Source: Bacilli bacterium (GTDB lineage: Bacteria; Bacillota_I; Bacilli_A; RF39; UBA660). From it: a stretch of DNA of 64,000 nt. Position 1 is the stretch's first letter. Every line of letters starts with the position of its first letter. The notes below the pieces were generated by a model. That model did not search any database. It was not told where the DNA came from and worked only from the letters and a program-made list of their open reading frames with translations. The position numbers and the translations under genes were made by a program. Where the stretch lies: NCBI GenBank assembly GCA_900769635.1, contig CAAGHJ010000002.1:1-64000 (forward strand), read 5' to 3'. Positions 25,504 to 35,470 of the stretch are shown piece by piece.

Positions 25504-28180
25504 TGACGTAATAAAAACATTTTTAGGTTATTTTGAAGAACACGGTCATAAAATAATGGAAAGCGGTAGCCTTATTCCTCACGATGACCCCTCTGTTCTC
25601 TGGATAAATGCCGGTGTAACCCCCCTCAAAAAATACTTTGATGGAACCCTTATGCCTCCCTGTAAAAGACTAACAAGTTGTCAAAAATGCATAAGAACAG
25701 GAGATATAGAAGTAGTAGGTAAAACCGCTCGTCATCATACCTTCTTCCAAATGCTCGGAAACTTCTCTATAGGAGACTACTTCAAAAAAGAAGCCCTAAC
25801 TATGGCTCTTGAACTACTAACTAGTCCCAAATACTTCGATATAGATGTAAATAAACTATATATGACTGTCTATCCCAGTGATACCGAAGCCATAGAAATA
25901 TGGAAAAGCCTCGGTATAAAAGATGACCATATCATAAAATTAGAAGGTAACTACTGGGAAATAGGCCCTGGACCAAGTGGCCCCGATTCCGAAATATTTT
26001 ATGACCGTGGTAGCAAATACGATAAAGAAAATCAAGGAATAAAACTCCTCCAAAACGATATCGAAAACGATCGCTACATAGAAATATGGAACAACGTATT
26101 CAGTCAGTACAATGCCAAAGAAGGAGTCAAAAGAGAGGCCTACGAAGAACTTCCAAGTAAAAATATCGATACCGGTATGGGCGTTGAAAGAATGGCTTGC
26201 ATCCTTCAAGAAACCGAAACCAACTACGAAACCGATATGTTTATGCCCATTATGGACGAAATAAGTAGTATCTGTCATATAGAATACTTTGGCCAAATAG
26301 AATTCAAAGTAATAGCTGATCACATAAGAACCCTTGTCTTTGCCTTAGGTGATGGAGCAACCTTCGAAAACTATGGCCGTGGTTACGTATTAAGAAGACT
26401 CTTACGAAGAGCCGTAAGAATGAGCCGTAAACTAAATATAAATCATAGCTTTATGTCTAATTTAGTCAAAGTAGTTGTCGATAACTATAAAGAAATATAC
26501 CCATATCTTGTCAAAGAAGAAGAAAATATAAAAGAATTAATAACTAAGGAAGAAGAACTATTCCATAAAACCCTCCTTTCTGGAGAAAAAAGACTAGAAG
26601 AACTCTTTACAACAAGTAGTAATAAAAAAATAAGCGGTAAAGAAGCCTTTAAACTATACGATACTTACGGTTTCCCTGTCGAACTAACTACAGAAATAGC
26701 CGAGGAAAAAGGCTTTACTGTCGATACCGAAGAATTCAAAAAATATATGGATATGCAAAAAGAAACCGCTCGTAGTAATAGAAAAAACTATAAAAGTATG
26801 AATATGCAAAGTGAAGCCATTATAAACTACAAAGAAGAAAGCGAATTCGTAGGTTACGATACCCTAACTACCGAAAGCAAAGTAATGGGAATAATAAGAG
26901 ATGATGAACTAGTAAATAGTTCCAGTACCGATTGCCTAGTCATATTAGATAAATGCCCATTCTATGCCGAAAGCGGTGGCCAAGTTAGCGATCAAGGCAC
27001 AATAAAAAATGAAAGTGCTAAACTAGAAGTCCTTAACGTTATCAAAAGTCCAAACGGCCAAAACCTAATTCACGTTGAAGTCAAAAACGGCCTTATAACT
27101 ACCGGCGACACCGTTACCGCTACTGTTGATAAAGATTTCCGAAGCGATATAACCAAAAACCATAGTGCTGTCCACTTACTTCAAAAAACCCTTCAAGACA
27201 TCTTTGGAGATTCCCTTCATCAAGCCGGAAGCAATGTTACTAACGAAAGTTTCCGTTTCGACTTCAATTACCGAGGTCGTCTTAGCGATGAAATAATAAC
27301 CAAAGTCGAAGAAGAAGTAAACAAAAAAATCAGTCAAAATATCGATACCCATATCAGTTATATGAAACTAGATGAAGCCAAAAAAAGAGGAGCAATGGCC
27401 CTTTTCGAGGACAAGTATGGTGACATCGTTAGAGTAGTGGAACTAGGAGATTCCATTGAACTATGCGGAGGAACCCACGTCAAAAATACCGGTGACATAA
27501 AGAAAGTAGGTATCATTAATGTCGAAAATAAAGGTAGCGATATTTACCGAATTACAGGTACTTCCGATAGATGGATAATCCCAATGATGCAACGAGAAAT
27601 AGCTCCATATAATGACGATATGATTAAACTCCTCGGTAAAGTCAAAAAAATATTAATGGATGCTGATAAAATGGATATTAAACTAAACTGGAGTTACGAT
27701 ATAAATAACGATGCTCCAACCTGTTATAACGATATAGTATTCAATAGAAACGAAGTAAAAGGCCTCAAAGAAGAAGTAAAAAACCTCGAAAAAAAATATA
27801 TGGAATTAAAAAGCCAAAAATCCGTAAGTGATCTAAGTAACTTTATGGAAAATATAAATAACATAAATAATATAAATACTGTCATTGCCATAACAAAAGA
27901 CTATGACGTAAATACCCTAAAACAAATAGTAGATAATCTTTCTAATAGAATAGAAAATAGCTTCATTCTCCTTGCTAATGTCGGTGAAAATAGCGTTAAC
28001 TTCGTTTGCAAAAATAAAACAACTAATGAAAATATTGATGCTGGTAAAATCATTAAACACCTAAGCCTAAAATGCAGTGGAAATGGCGGAGGCAATAAAA
28101 CCTTTGCCCAAGGCGGAGGAAGTGATACCACTAACGTAAGTATGTATCTAAAAGAAATAAAAGAAAGTCTAGCATCATAA
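25484..28180 (+). CDS. alaS: Alanyl-tRNA synthetase
   Basis: 898 residues, near the usual ~875. The class II catalytic core has NAGVTPLKKYFDG, SCQKCIRTGDIE and GNFSIGDYFKKEA. The editing domain carries HSAVH (zinc-binding HxxxH) near residue 563, and CGGTH near 665 gives the Cys/His pair. The C-terminal C-Ala region ends with GNGGGNKTFAQGGG. It charges tRNA-Ala and edits Ser/Gly mischarging. Its start lies within the preceding kinase-like gene, and expression depends on the upstream T-box. Confidence 0.97.
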   Translation: MKKLKGNDVIKTFLGYFEEHGHKIMESGSLIPHDDPSVLWINAGVTPLKKYFDGTLMPPCKRLTSCQKCIRTGDIEVVGKTARHHTFFQMLGNFSIGDYFKKEALTMALELLTSPKYFDIDVNKLYMTVYPSDTEAIEIWKSLGIKDDHIIKLEGNYWEIGPGPSGPDSEIFYDRGSKYDKENQGIKLLQNDIENDRYIEIWNNVFSQYNAKEGVKREAYEELPSKNIDTGMGVERMACILQETETNYETDMFMPIMDEISSICHIEYFGQIEFKVIADHIRTLVFALGDGATFENYGRGYVLRRLLRRAVRMSRKLNINHSFMSNLVKVVVDNYKEIYPYLVKEEENIKELITKEEELFHKTLLSGEKRLEELFTTSSNKKISGKEAFKLYDTYGFPVELTTEIAEEKGFTVDTEEFKKYMDMQKETARSNRKNYKSMNMQSEAIINYKEESEFVGYDTLTTESKVMGIIRDDELVNSSSTDCLVILDKCPFYAESGGQVSDQGTIKNESAKLEVLNVIKSPNGQNLIHVEVKNGLITTGDTVTATVDKDFRSDITKNHSAVHLLQKTLQDIFGDSLHQAGSNVTNESFRFDFNYRGRLSDEIITKVEEEVNKKISQNIDTHISYMKLDEAKKRGAMALFEDKYGDIVRVVELGDSIELCGGTHVKNTGDIKKVGIINVENKGSDIYRITGTSDRWIIPMMQREIAPYNDDMIKLLGKVKKILMDADKMDIKLNWSYDINNDAPTCYNDIVFNRNEVKGLKEEVKNLEKKYMELKSQKSVSDLSNFMENINNINNINTVIAITKDYDVNTLKQIVDNLSNRIENSFILLANVGENSVNFVCKNKTTNENIDAGKIIKHLSLKCSGNGGGNKTFAQGGGSDTTNVSMYLKEIKESLAS

Positions 28181-28194
28181 GACTTTCTTTTATT
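28160..28194 (+). terminator. Terminator of the alaS operon
   Basis: AAAGAAAGTCT (28160-28170) pairs with AGACTTTCTTT (28180-28190); the stop codon lies in the loop and T-rich sequence follows. Confidence 0.85.
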
Positions 28195-28273
28195 ACTCCA
28201 TACTATATTTAAAAAATTATAGATTAGTTCCCAAATATATGATAAAATATAAATAGAAGTAAAGGAGACAATT

Positions 28274-28954
28274 ATGGAATACTTTAAAAAATTTATCTAC
28301 GCCCTAAAAGAAATATTTATAATCTATATATTAGAGTACATCGTTCTTTTTGGAATTAGTATAATATACACTATGTGTGGTGGAAACAATGTCAAACACT
28401 TTGTCATAAACTATATGCCCTATATACTACTAACCTTTAATATAATAGTAATAATTATTCTATATAAAAAATACTATAAACAAGAGAAAAATATAAGTCC
28501 AAAGAAAATAATTCCCCTCGCTATGATTGGCGTATTTTCCGCCACATTTATGAATATGCTACTATTTAAAGTAGGAGGATCCGGTACAAGTTCCAATATG
28601 AGCTTATGGCTAGTAGTTCTATCTACAGGCTTTATAGGTCCCATTATGGAAGAACTACTATTTAGATATATCTATCTAAATAAACTCCTAAAATTCAATG
28701 ACGAAAATACCAGTATAATGATAAGTACATTTGTCTTTGCAATTCTCCACGGTACACTATATAATATGATATATGCCTTTGTTCTAGGCTTAATACTAAG
28801 TAAAATATATCTCAAATACAAAAACATAAAAGCCAGTATGCTTGTCCATATAAGTGCAAATCTAATCGTAATATTTCTAACCAGCTTTGATATATACTTA
28901 CTTATAATTAGTCTAATAGGACTAATTATAAGTTATAAAATAGAACAAAGATAA
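28274..28954 (+). CDS. CPBP-family intramembrane metalloprotease
   Basis: The 226-residue membrane protein has about six hydrophobic segments. The CPBP/Abi motif EELLFR (EExxxR) is in GPIMEELLFRYIYL near residue 127, with the second His motif in FAILHGTLYN near 156. Relatives process prenylated proteins or bacteriocin-linked peptides; the substrate here is unknown. It is monocistronic, with GGAGA before the ATG and a terminator after. Confidence 0.87.
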   Translation: MEYFKKFIYALKEIFIIYILEYIVLFGISIIYTMCGGNNVKHFVINYMPYILLTFNIIVIIILYKKYYKQEKNISPKKIIPLAMIGVFSATFMNMLLFKVGGSGTSSNMSLWLVVLSTGFIGPIMEELLFRYIYLNKLLKFNDENTSIMISTFVFAILHGTLYNMIYAFVLGLILSKIYLKYKNIKASMLVHISANLIVIFLTSFDIYLLIISLIGLIISYKIEQR

Positions 28955-28972
28955 AAAACTAAAAATATAATT

Positions 28973-29000
28973 AACGACACATCTTCAAATGTGTTGTTTT
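28973..29000 (+). terminator. Terminator after the CPBP gene
   Basis: AACGACACAT pairs with ATGTGTTGTT around a 6-8-base loop, then T. Confidence 0.75.
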
Positions 29001-29046
29001 AATTCCCCAAAAATGATATAATTGTAATAGAAATGAGGAAGTATTT

Positions 29047-30834
29047 ATGAATAAAATCAAAGTAATGAGTGAACACTTATCAAATAAAATAGCAGCCGGA
29101 GAAGTAGTAGAAAAATGCCTCTCCGTCGTAAAAGAACTAGTAGAAAACTCTGTTGACGCTAAAAGCACAGAAATATATATATACCTAAAAGAAGCCGGTC
29201 TTAGAGAAATAAAAGTAATAGATAACGGTACAGGAATGAATAAAGAAGATGCCAAACTATGTTTTGAAAGACACGCTACCAGTAAACTATATACAGACGA
29301 CGACTTATTCAATATATCATCCCTAGGCTTTAGAGGTGAAGCCTTGCCATCAATAGCATCTGTATCAAATGTTATCTTAAAAACCTGTTCTGATGAAGAA
29401 ATAGGCTTTATGGTTCACATCAAAGGAGGAACCCTTATAGAAGAAGGGGAGTGTGAAGCCCGTAAAGGAACAAGTATAACAGTAAATAATCTCTTCTATA
29501 ACACTCCAGCACGTTTTAAATACCTAAAAAGCCCTTATACAGAACTAGCCAATATTACTGAATACATTCACAAAATGGCTCTATCATACCCAAACATAAA
29601 ATTTAAACTAATAAATGATGACAAAGAAATCATAAATACTGACGGTTCCGGCAACCTCTTAAAAGTAATAAAAGATATATACGGCCTTAACATAACAAAA
29701 AAAATGCTCTATATAAAAGGAAATAACCTAGACTATACCATTGAAGGATATATATCCTTACCAGAAGTAAATAGAGCCACTAAAAATCATATATCAGTCT
29801 TAGTAAACGGAAGAGTAATAAAAAACCATATCCTAAACCGTGTAATAAACGAAGCCTATTCCACTTTTAAAGAAGACACTAGATACCCAATAACTGTCAT
29901 AAATATTACTGCCGATCCAACATTAATAGATGTAAATATACACCCCTCAAAACTAGATATAAATTTCAGCAATTTCGATGATCTTCAAAATCTAATAACA
30001 GATACCATTAAAGAAGTACTAAAAAATAAACTATTAATTCCCAAAATAGAAATCAAAGAAGAAAAACCAATTAATTACGAAAATATCTCTTTAAACCTCG
30101 AAAAAAACATCGTTAAAGAACCCACAACCCCCCTCGATGAAGAATACAAAAAAAGACTAGAAAGCTACATAAACGATGATGCAAATATAACCGATGAAGA
30201 ATTAGAAACTATTAGAGAAGAGTATGCAACTGATATAACCCCCGAAAACAAACTTCCTGAATTATATCCCGTAGGTCTTGCCTTCGGTACATATATAATA
30301 TGTCAAAATGAATTAGGATTATACCTAATCGACCAGCACGCTGCCAAGGAAAGAGTAAACTATGAAAAAGTGTCATTCCTAATGAAACATCCCACTGGAA
30401 ATACCATTAGCCCCCTAATTCCCATTAATATAGAACTCCCCCTAAACGAAGCAATGATAATAGAAAAAAATATGGACATATTAGCAAGCCTTAACATAAA
30501 AGTAGAACGCTTTGGTAACAGTTCTTTTAGAGTAATAGAACATCCCCTTTGGTTTACCAAAGGCTATGAAACCGAAACCATAAAAGCCATTTTCGATAAC
30601 ATTCTCGAAAAAGAAAAAAACTTTGATCTCGGAAAATTCCGTGATAATCTCGCTAAAATGGTTAGTTGCAAAATGAGTATCAAGGCCAATACTGATATCA
30701 GCTTTGCTGATATGGAAAGCCTAATAAGCGATCTCCGTCAGTGCCACAACCCCTTCAATTGTCCCCACGGTCGCCCAACAATTATTAATTTCACTAAGTA
30801 TGAACTAGAAAAAATGTTCAAAAGGAGTATATAA
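29047..30834 (+). CDS. mutL: DNA mismatch repair protein MutL
   Basis: The 595-residue protein has GHKL ATPase motifs (KIAAGEVVEKC, DNGTGM near 60, RHATSKL, GFRGEALPSI) in the N-terminal domain and GTSITVNNLFYNTPAR near 140. The C-terminal endonuclease domain has DQHAAKERVNYE (DQHAxxExxxxE) near 430, a cysteine pair and CPHGRPT near 577, as in nicking MutL of bacteria without MutH. No mutS is in the window. The stop overlaps miaA by one base (ATAATG). Confidence 0.97.
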   Translation: MNKIKVMSEHLSNKIAAGEVVEKCLSVVKELVENSVDAKSTEIYIYLKEAGLREIKVIDNGTGMNKEDAKLCFERHATSKLYTDDDLFNISSLGFRGEALPSIASVSNVILKTCSDEEIGFMVHIKGGTLIEEGECEARKGTSITVNNLFYNTPARFKYLKSPYTELANITEYIHKMALSYPNIKFKLINDDKEIINTDGSGNLLKVIKDIYGLNITKKMLYIKGNNLDYTIEGYISLPEVNRATKNHISVLVNGRVIKNHILNRVINEAYSTFKEDTRYPITVINITADPTLIDVNIHPSKLDINFSNFDDLQNLITDTIKEVLKNKLLIPKIEIKEEKPINYENISLNLEKNIVKEPTTPLDEEYKKRLESYINDDANITDEELETIREEYATDITPENKLPELYPVGLAFGTYIICQNELGLYLIDQHAAKERVNYEKVSFLMKHPTGNTISPLIPINIELPLNEAMIIEKNMDILASLNIKVERFGNSSFRVIEHPLWFTKGYETETIKAIFDNILEKEKNFDLGKFRDNLAKMVSCKMSIKANTDISFADMESLISDLRQCHNPFNCPHGRPTIINFTKYELEKMFKRSI

Positions 30835-31721
30835 TGATTATTGTAATAGTAGGCCCTACAGGAGTAGGTAAAACAAAACTAAGTATAGAATTAGCCAAAA
30901 AGTACGATGGAGAAATCATAAACTTCGATAGCGTCCAAATATATAAAGAATTAAATATAGGAAGTGCCAAAGTAACCCCCCAAGAAATGGAAAACATACC
31001 CCACCATTTAATAGACTTTGTTGATATAAACAAACCCTATACCGTATACGATTATCAAACCCAAGCCCGTAGGGAAATATCCCAACTAGAAAAAAAAGGC
31101 AAAACCATAATTATGGTCGGAGGCACAGGACTATATGCCAAAAGTGTACTATACGATTACAACTTCACTAACGAAACCATTACCAATAATTACGAAAATC
31201 TAAGTACCGACTACCTCTATAATAAAGCTCTCTCTATTGACAAAGAATGCACCATACCCCAAAACAATAGACGCAGACTAATAAGATTCCTAAACTACTA
31301 TGATAACCATAACGAAAGTATGAGACTAAATAATAACGGTGATAAAAAAATATATAACTTCATTACCATCGGCCTCACAACCGATAGAAGTATCCTCTAT
31401 CAAAGAATAAACAATAGAGTAGATAAAATGATTGAACAAGGCTTAATAAATGAAGCCCATAATCTCTATAAAAGAAATATCCATAGCAAAGCCACTCAAA
31501 GTATCGGCTATAAAGAACTATATAATTATTTCGATAAAAAAATAAGTTTAGAAGAAGCAATAAATGATATAAAAAGAAATTCTCGTAGATACGCCAAAAG
31601 ACAATACACATTCTTTAACAATAAAATGGATGTCAAATGGTTTAACGTAAACTTTGAAAATTTCAATGAAACAGTAGGGGAAGTAATAACCTATATAAAT
31701 AAAAAAAATAACTCAAATTAA
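30834..31721 (+). CDS. miaA: tRNA dimethylallyltransferase
   Basis: The 295-residue protein has P-loop GPTGVGKTKLSIELA at the N-terminus, FDSVQIYKELNIGSAKVT (dimethylallyl-diphosphate and Thr/Asp catalytic region), HHLIDFVD, GGTGLYAKSVLYDY and SIGYKELYNYF. It prenylates A37 of tRNAs reading UNN codons. It overlaps mutL by one base, the common mutL-miaA order of Bacillota. Confidence 0.97.
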   Translation: MIIVIVGPTGVGKTKLSIELAKKYDGEIINFDSVQIYKELNIGSAKVTPQEMENIPHHLIDFVDINKPYTVYDYQTQARREISQLEKKGKTIIMVGGTGLYAKSVLYDYNFTNETITNNYENLSTDYLYNKALSIDKECTIPQNNRRRLIRFLNYYDNHNESMRLNNNGDKKIYNFITIGLTTDRSILYQRINNRVDKMIEQGLINEAHNLYKRNIHSKATQSIGYKELYNYFDKKISLEEAINDIKRNSRRYAKRQYTFFNNKMDVKWFNVNFENFNETVGEVITYINKKNNSN

Positions 31722-31738
31722 CAAGTTATTTTTCTTTT
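31706..31738. terminator. Bidirectional terminator
   Basis: AAAATAACT pairs with AGTTATTTT between convergent miaA and the transglutaminase-like gene, with A- and T-runs outside. Confidence 0.75.
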
Positions 31739-32618
31739 ATGCCGCTTCTTTAAATACAGTTTTATTAAAACTGTGCGTATTATCATTCAGTTTTTCAAGT
31801 TCTGCTGTTGTAATAAGAAAATAAGTATCCCTATTCAAATTCTGCTCATATATCGGATCATCCCAAGTCAAATCAATATGTAGCCATTTATTATTAACCT
31901 TAACCAAATTCCATATATGCGTATCATTACTAATCTTATAATTATCAATACCAAGTTTATCCAAAAAAATACCCATAGCATCACTATATCCCGAACAAAT
32001 CCCATACCCCTCAAGAAGCACCCCAATAGCTGTATTAGACTTGTAAGTCATATCATTAATATTCTTACTCTTTAAAGTATCATACTTAGTATTATCAATA
32101 ATATAATCGTGAATAATCTTTAACTTCTGTGTTGTTGTCATCGTATCCACAATATTCTCTTTAATAACCTTATCAACAACCTCATTAATCTTAACAATAT
32201 TCTCTTCAGAATAAATCTTATTAACCTTAATATCAAACTCTCCCTTAGTATTATAAGTAAAGATAATACTACTAAAACTATTATAAGGATGAACAAAATT
32301 ATTAATTGTCGATAAAAGCTCCTTATTATTACCAATCTCTTCTAAATCCTTAGCACAATTCTTATACTCCCTAACACAATATCCCGTTCCCTCTTTACTC
32401 CCCGTATTAACAACGTGATATATATAATTAAGAAGCTCTGTATAATTATGAACCTCATCATCATAATTCTGAACAAACTCAAAATCCCTATCCAAATAAT
32501 ACTCATTTTCCTTAAGTACAATTTCTTCTCTCTTATCAAATAAATTCGTATCTGTAAAATTGCAGTAAGTAATTACTGACAATAAAAATATTCCTAAAAC
32601 TAGTGTCACATATTTCAT
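31737..32618 (-). CDS. Secreted transglutaminase-like protein
   Basis: The 293-residue protein has an N-terminal hydrophobic signal or anchor (residues 3-18). The C-terminal transglutaminase/protease-like core has YGICSGYSDAMGIFLDKLGI (catalytic Cys near 206), NDTHIWNLVKVNNKWLHIDLTWDDP (His near 240, Asp near 255). The Cys-His-Asp order fits papain-like transglutaminase-core proteins, which may cleave or crosslink surface peptides. It is a single minus-strand gene between terminators. Confidence 0.82.
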   Translation of the reverse strand: MKYVTLVLGIFLLSVITYCNFTDTNLFDKREEIVLKENEYYLDRDFEFVQNYDDEVHNYTELLNYIYHVVNTGSKEGTGYCVREYKNCAKDLEEIGNNKELLSTINNFVHPYNSFSSIIFTYNTKGEFDIKVNKIYSEENIVKINEVVDKVIKENIVDTMTTTQKLKIIHDYIIDNTKYDTLKSKNINDMTYKSNTAIGVLLEGYGICSGYSDAMGIFLDKLGIDNYKISNDTHIWNLVKVNNKWLHIDLTWDDPIYEQNLNRDTYFLITTAELEKLNDNTHSFNKTVFKEAA

Positions 32619-32701
32619 ATACCTTTTCTCTCCTAATCTAATATAAGTATATCATAAAAATATATATTTTTGTCAAAAAAATTGCAAAAAAGAAAAGAAG
32701 T

Positions 32702-32971
32702 TTATTTAACTTCCATAGCATTTACTTTTTTAGTTAATCTTGATTTTTCTCTATTTACTTTATTCTTATGAACTAAACCTTTACTTTTAGCATTATCAAG
32801 ACTCTTAATAGCTAATCTTAAACTGTTAGTAGCTTTTTCTTTGTTACCTTCAGAAATGGCTTTATCAGTATTTTTAATAGCATTTTTTACAGTTGATTTT
32901 AACTGTTGGTGTGCTAAAGTAGTCTTAGTTATTTGCTTAATTTTCTTTTTTGCATTTTTAACGTTTGCCAT
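32702..32971 (-). CDS. rpsT: 30S ribosomal protein S20
   Basis: 89 residues of basic helical S20 (MANVKNAKKKIKQITKTTL, HKNKVNREKSRLTKKVN). Start at 32971 after AAAGGAG; in-frame upstream codons are outside the family. It is divergent from gpr, the same rpsT/gpr neighbourhood as in Bacillus. Confidence 0.95.
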   Translation of the reverse strand: MANVKNAKKKIKQITKTTLAHQQLKSTVKNAIKNTDKAISEGNKEKATNSLRLAIKSLDNAKSKGLVHKNKVNREKSRLTKKVNAMEVK

Positions 32972-33076
32972 ATTATATCTCCTTTCAATAACTATATATA
33001 ATTTTACCAAAAAAAAAGCAAAAAGGCAAATATTTTTTAACTTTTTTGTAAAAAATATTACTATAGGAGGTCATTT

Positions 33077-34111
33077 ATGGAAAATAACATTAATTTAAAA
33101 CCCTTTAACGTAAGAACAGACCTAGTAGTAGAAAGCATAGACACATCCCATAAACCAATAAAAACCCAAGAAAAAACCAATAAAAACATTAAAATAAGTA
33201 CCACAGATATAACCAAAGAAGAGGGAAAAGTAATAGAAAAAAAAGAAGGAAGATACATAACCATTACCTTTAAAGATATCACCAATTATGAAGATAGAGA
33301 AGAAATAGGCAAAGCCCTTGAAAAGGAAATAAAATCCCTTCTAAAATACAAAAATATCAAAGACGATGACGAAGGACTAATACTAGGATTAGGTAACAGC
33401 AAATCAACTCCTGATGCCTTAGGTCCTAAAGTAGTAAGTAGACTAGTAATAACAAGACACCTCTTTAAGTTAAATGCCCTCCCCAAAGAAGGAATACGTA
33501 GTATATCTGCCATAAGTCCAGGAGTAATGGGAGAAACTGGAATCGAAACCGCCGACTATATCGAAGCCCTAACCAATCTTATTAACCCCCAATTCATTAT
33601 CGTAATTGATGCCCTTGCTGCTAGTAGTCTAGAAAGAGTAAATCGCACTATCCAACTAACCGATACCGGAATTAGACCCGGAAGTGGCGTATATAATAAT
33701 AGAAAAGAAATAAGTACCGATACCCTAAAAATACCAGTTATAGCAATAGGCGTTCCCACTGTCGTAGAATCATCCGTCATCGTAAACGAATCCATAAACT
33801 ATCTACTAAAACACATATCATATATCAAGAACAATACCGAAATAAATAAACTAAGCCCTCTCCATTTTGATAATTATATAGACAAAATAAGAAATCTCGA
33901 ACTAAGCCGAAGTGATAAAGAAAAACTAATGGGCTTAGTAGGAACTCTCGGTGAAATAGAAAAAAGAAACCTCATCAAAGAAGTAATGAGTGCCGTTAAC
34001 TACGATTTAATAGTCTGTCCCAAAGAAGTAGACTTCCTTATCGATAAAATAAGTGATGTCATTTCCAGTAGTCTCAACAATGCTCTCCATCGACAAATAA
34101 CGCACTATTAA
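33077..34111 (+). CDS. gpr: Germination protease GPR
   Basis: The 344-residue protein matches the spore protease that degrades small acid-soluble proteins on germination: RTDLVVE near the N-terminus (zymogen processing region), LGLGNSKSTPDALGPKVV near 104, SPGVMGETGIETADYI near 146, IDALAASSLERVNRTIQLTDTGIRPGSGVYN, and AIGVPTVVE. GGAGG precedes the ATG. It heads the gpr-spoIIP-small-gene cluster seen in Bacillus. Confidence 0.96.
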   Translation: MENNINLKPFNVRTDLVVESIDTSHKPIKTQEKTNKNIKISTTDITKEEGKVIEKKEGRYITITFKDITNYEDREEIGKALEKEIKSLLKYKNIKDDDEGLILGLGNSKSTPDALGPKVVSRLVITRHLFKLNALPKEGIRSISAISPGVMGETGIETADYIEALTNLINPQFIIVIDALAASSLERVNRTIQLTDTGIRPGSGVYNNRKEISTDTLKIPVIAIGVPTVVESSVIVNESINYLLKHISYIKNNTEINKLSPLHFDNYIDKIRNLELSRSDKEKLMGLVGTLGEIEKRNLIKEVMSAVNYDLIVCPKEVDFLIDKISDVISSSLNNALHRQITHY

Positions 34112-34139
34112 AGTCATATAATGTTTTTGGTGATTAACT

Positions 34140-35147
34140 ATGTTCAAAAAAGGGAAAATGATTCTAAAAAATCGCAAAAAATACAGTCTCAAACTCGCAT
34201 TTTATCTCCTAATCATTTATGGAGTATTCGCACTAACTTATTATAGTGCCATCAAAAACAATCAAAATATAAACAATGAAAACTTTGTCAAATTCATTTT
34301 AAAAGGTGGAAACATTAGCAATTTAAACGATATGAAGTTAAGCACTATCGTGGGTAAGACAATGAACTATATCTTTAAGATTGATTTCTCTAGTCCTACC
34401 AGTATTTTAAAATTTGGAGGCCTAGACGGTGCAGAAAATAAAAAACTACAATATAATGATGATTATAGTGACCTAGAAAAACTAAAAGAAATAAGCACTT
34501 ACATCGAAGATCCATACCCAAGTGATTCCAATAATCCCATAATCTATCTCTATAACTCTCACCAGTTAGAAAATTATAGCAATAATAGTTTAGAAATATA
34601 CGGTATAACCCCTAACGTCCTTATGACAACATATCTCTTTAAAGAAAAATTAAATAATAACGGTATAAGCACTATCGCTGAAACCGCCAATATGACAGAA
34701 CTCCTCTCTATAAACGGTTGGGATCACTCATATAGCTATAAAGCTAGCAGACTATTACTATTAGAAAAAATAAATAAATATAACTCCCTTAAATACTTTA
34801 TAGATATCCATAGAGATAGCGTTAGTAAAGAAGTAAGTACAGCCAAAATAGGTGATAAAGATTATGCCCGCATTCTTTTTGTTATCGGACTAGAACACCC
34901 CGGCTATGAAAAAAATTTAACCCTTGCAACTAACATAAATAATCTTATAAATAAATACTATCCCAATCTTTCCCGTGGTATCTATAAAAAAGAAGGATCA
35001 GGAGTAGATGGTATCTACAATCAAGATGTAAGTTCAGGATGTATGCTCATCGAAGTAGGTAGCAAAGATAACAATATAAACGAAGTAATGAACACCACTT
35101 CAGCCCTTACAGATATCTTTTCAAAATATATAAAAGGGGAAAGATAA
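34140..35147 (+). CDS. spoIIP: Stage II sporulation protein P (amidase)
   Basis: The 335-residue protein has one N-terminal membrane segment (about residues 20-40). The amidase/endopeptidase domain has IIYLYNSHQLENYS near 139 (metal-binding His), YFIDIHRDSV near 222 and a C-terminal YNQDVSSGCMLIEVGSKDN with the catalytic Glu. SpoIIP degrades septal peptidoglycan with SpoIID and SpoIIM during engulfment; spoIIM lies at 38806. Confidence 0.94.
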   Translation: MFKKGKMILKNRKKYSLKLAFYLLIIYGVFALTYYSAIKNNQNINNENFVKFILKGGNISNLNDMKLSTIVGKTMNYIFKIDFSSPTSILKFGGLDGAENKKLQYNDDYSDLEKLKEISTYIEDPYPSDSNNPIIYLYNSHQLENYSNNSLEIYGITPNVLMTTYLFKEKLNNNGISTIAETANMTELLSINGWDHSYSYKASRLLLLEKINKYNSLKYFIDIHRDSVSKEVSTAKIGDKDYARILFVIGLEHPGYEKNLTLATNINNLINKYYPNLSRGIYKKEGSGVDGIYNQDVSSGCMLIEVGSKDNNINEVMNTTSALTDIFSKYIKGER

Positions 35148-35470
35148 TGAAAAAAGATAAAATATTTAAACTAATTATAGGCATATTATTTATAACTTAC
35201 ATAATATGTTTTATCATTTCTGAAAGCGGTTACTATGAATATAAAATGCAAGAACGAACCATATTAACTAATGAACAAATCAAAAAATTTGAAGAAGACG
35301 TAAAAAACAACATCAATGTAGATATAAACGATTATACAATTCCCGAATACATAGATTATACAAATAAATTTACTAAAGGAGTAAATAGCACTTCTAATCT
35401 AATAAAAAAATACTTCAAAAAAATAGTAGAAGGCGGTTTCAAAATTCTAAATAGCCTCGTAAGCGGTTAA
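35147..35470 (+). CDS. Small membrane protein following spoIIP (YqxA-position)
   Basis: A 107-residue protein with an N-terminal membrane anchor (IFKLIIGILFITYIICFII) and an extracytoplasmic helical remainder. It overlaps the spoIIP stop by one base (ATAATG). In B. subtilis yqxA occupies this position, but sequence identity is not obvious to me. A sporulation role is inferred from context. Confidence 0.65.
   Translation: MKKDKIFKLIIGILFITYIICFIISESGYYEYKMQERTILTNEQIKKFEEDVKNNINVDINDYTIPEYIDYTNKFTKGVNSTSNLIKKYFKKIVEGGFKILNSLVSG

Noticed and set aside
30849..30868. GGCCCTACAGGAGTAGG in miaA as a member of the GC-rich repeat family
   Set aside because: It encodes the universal P-loop GPTGVGK, so the resemblance is due to coding.
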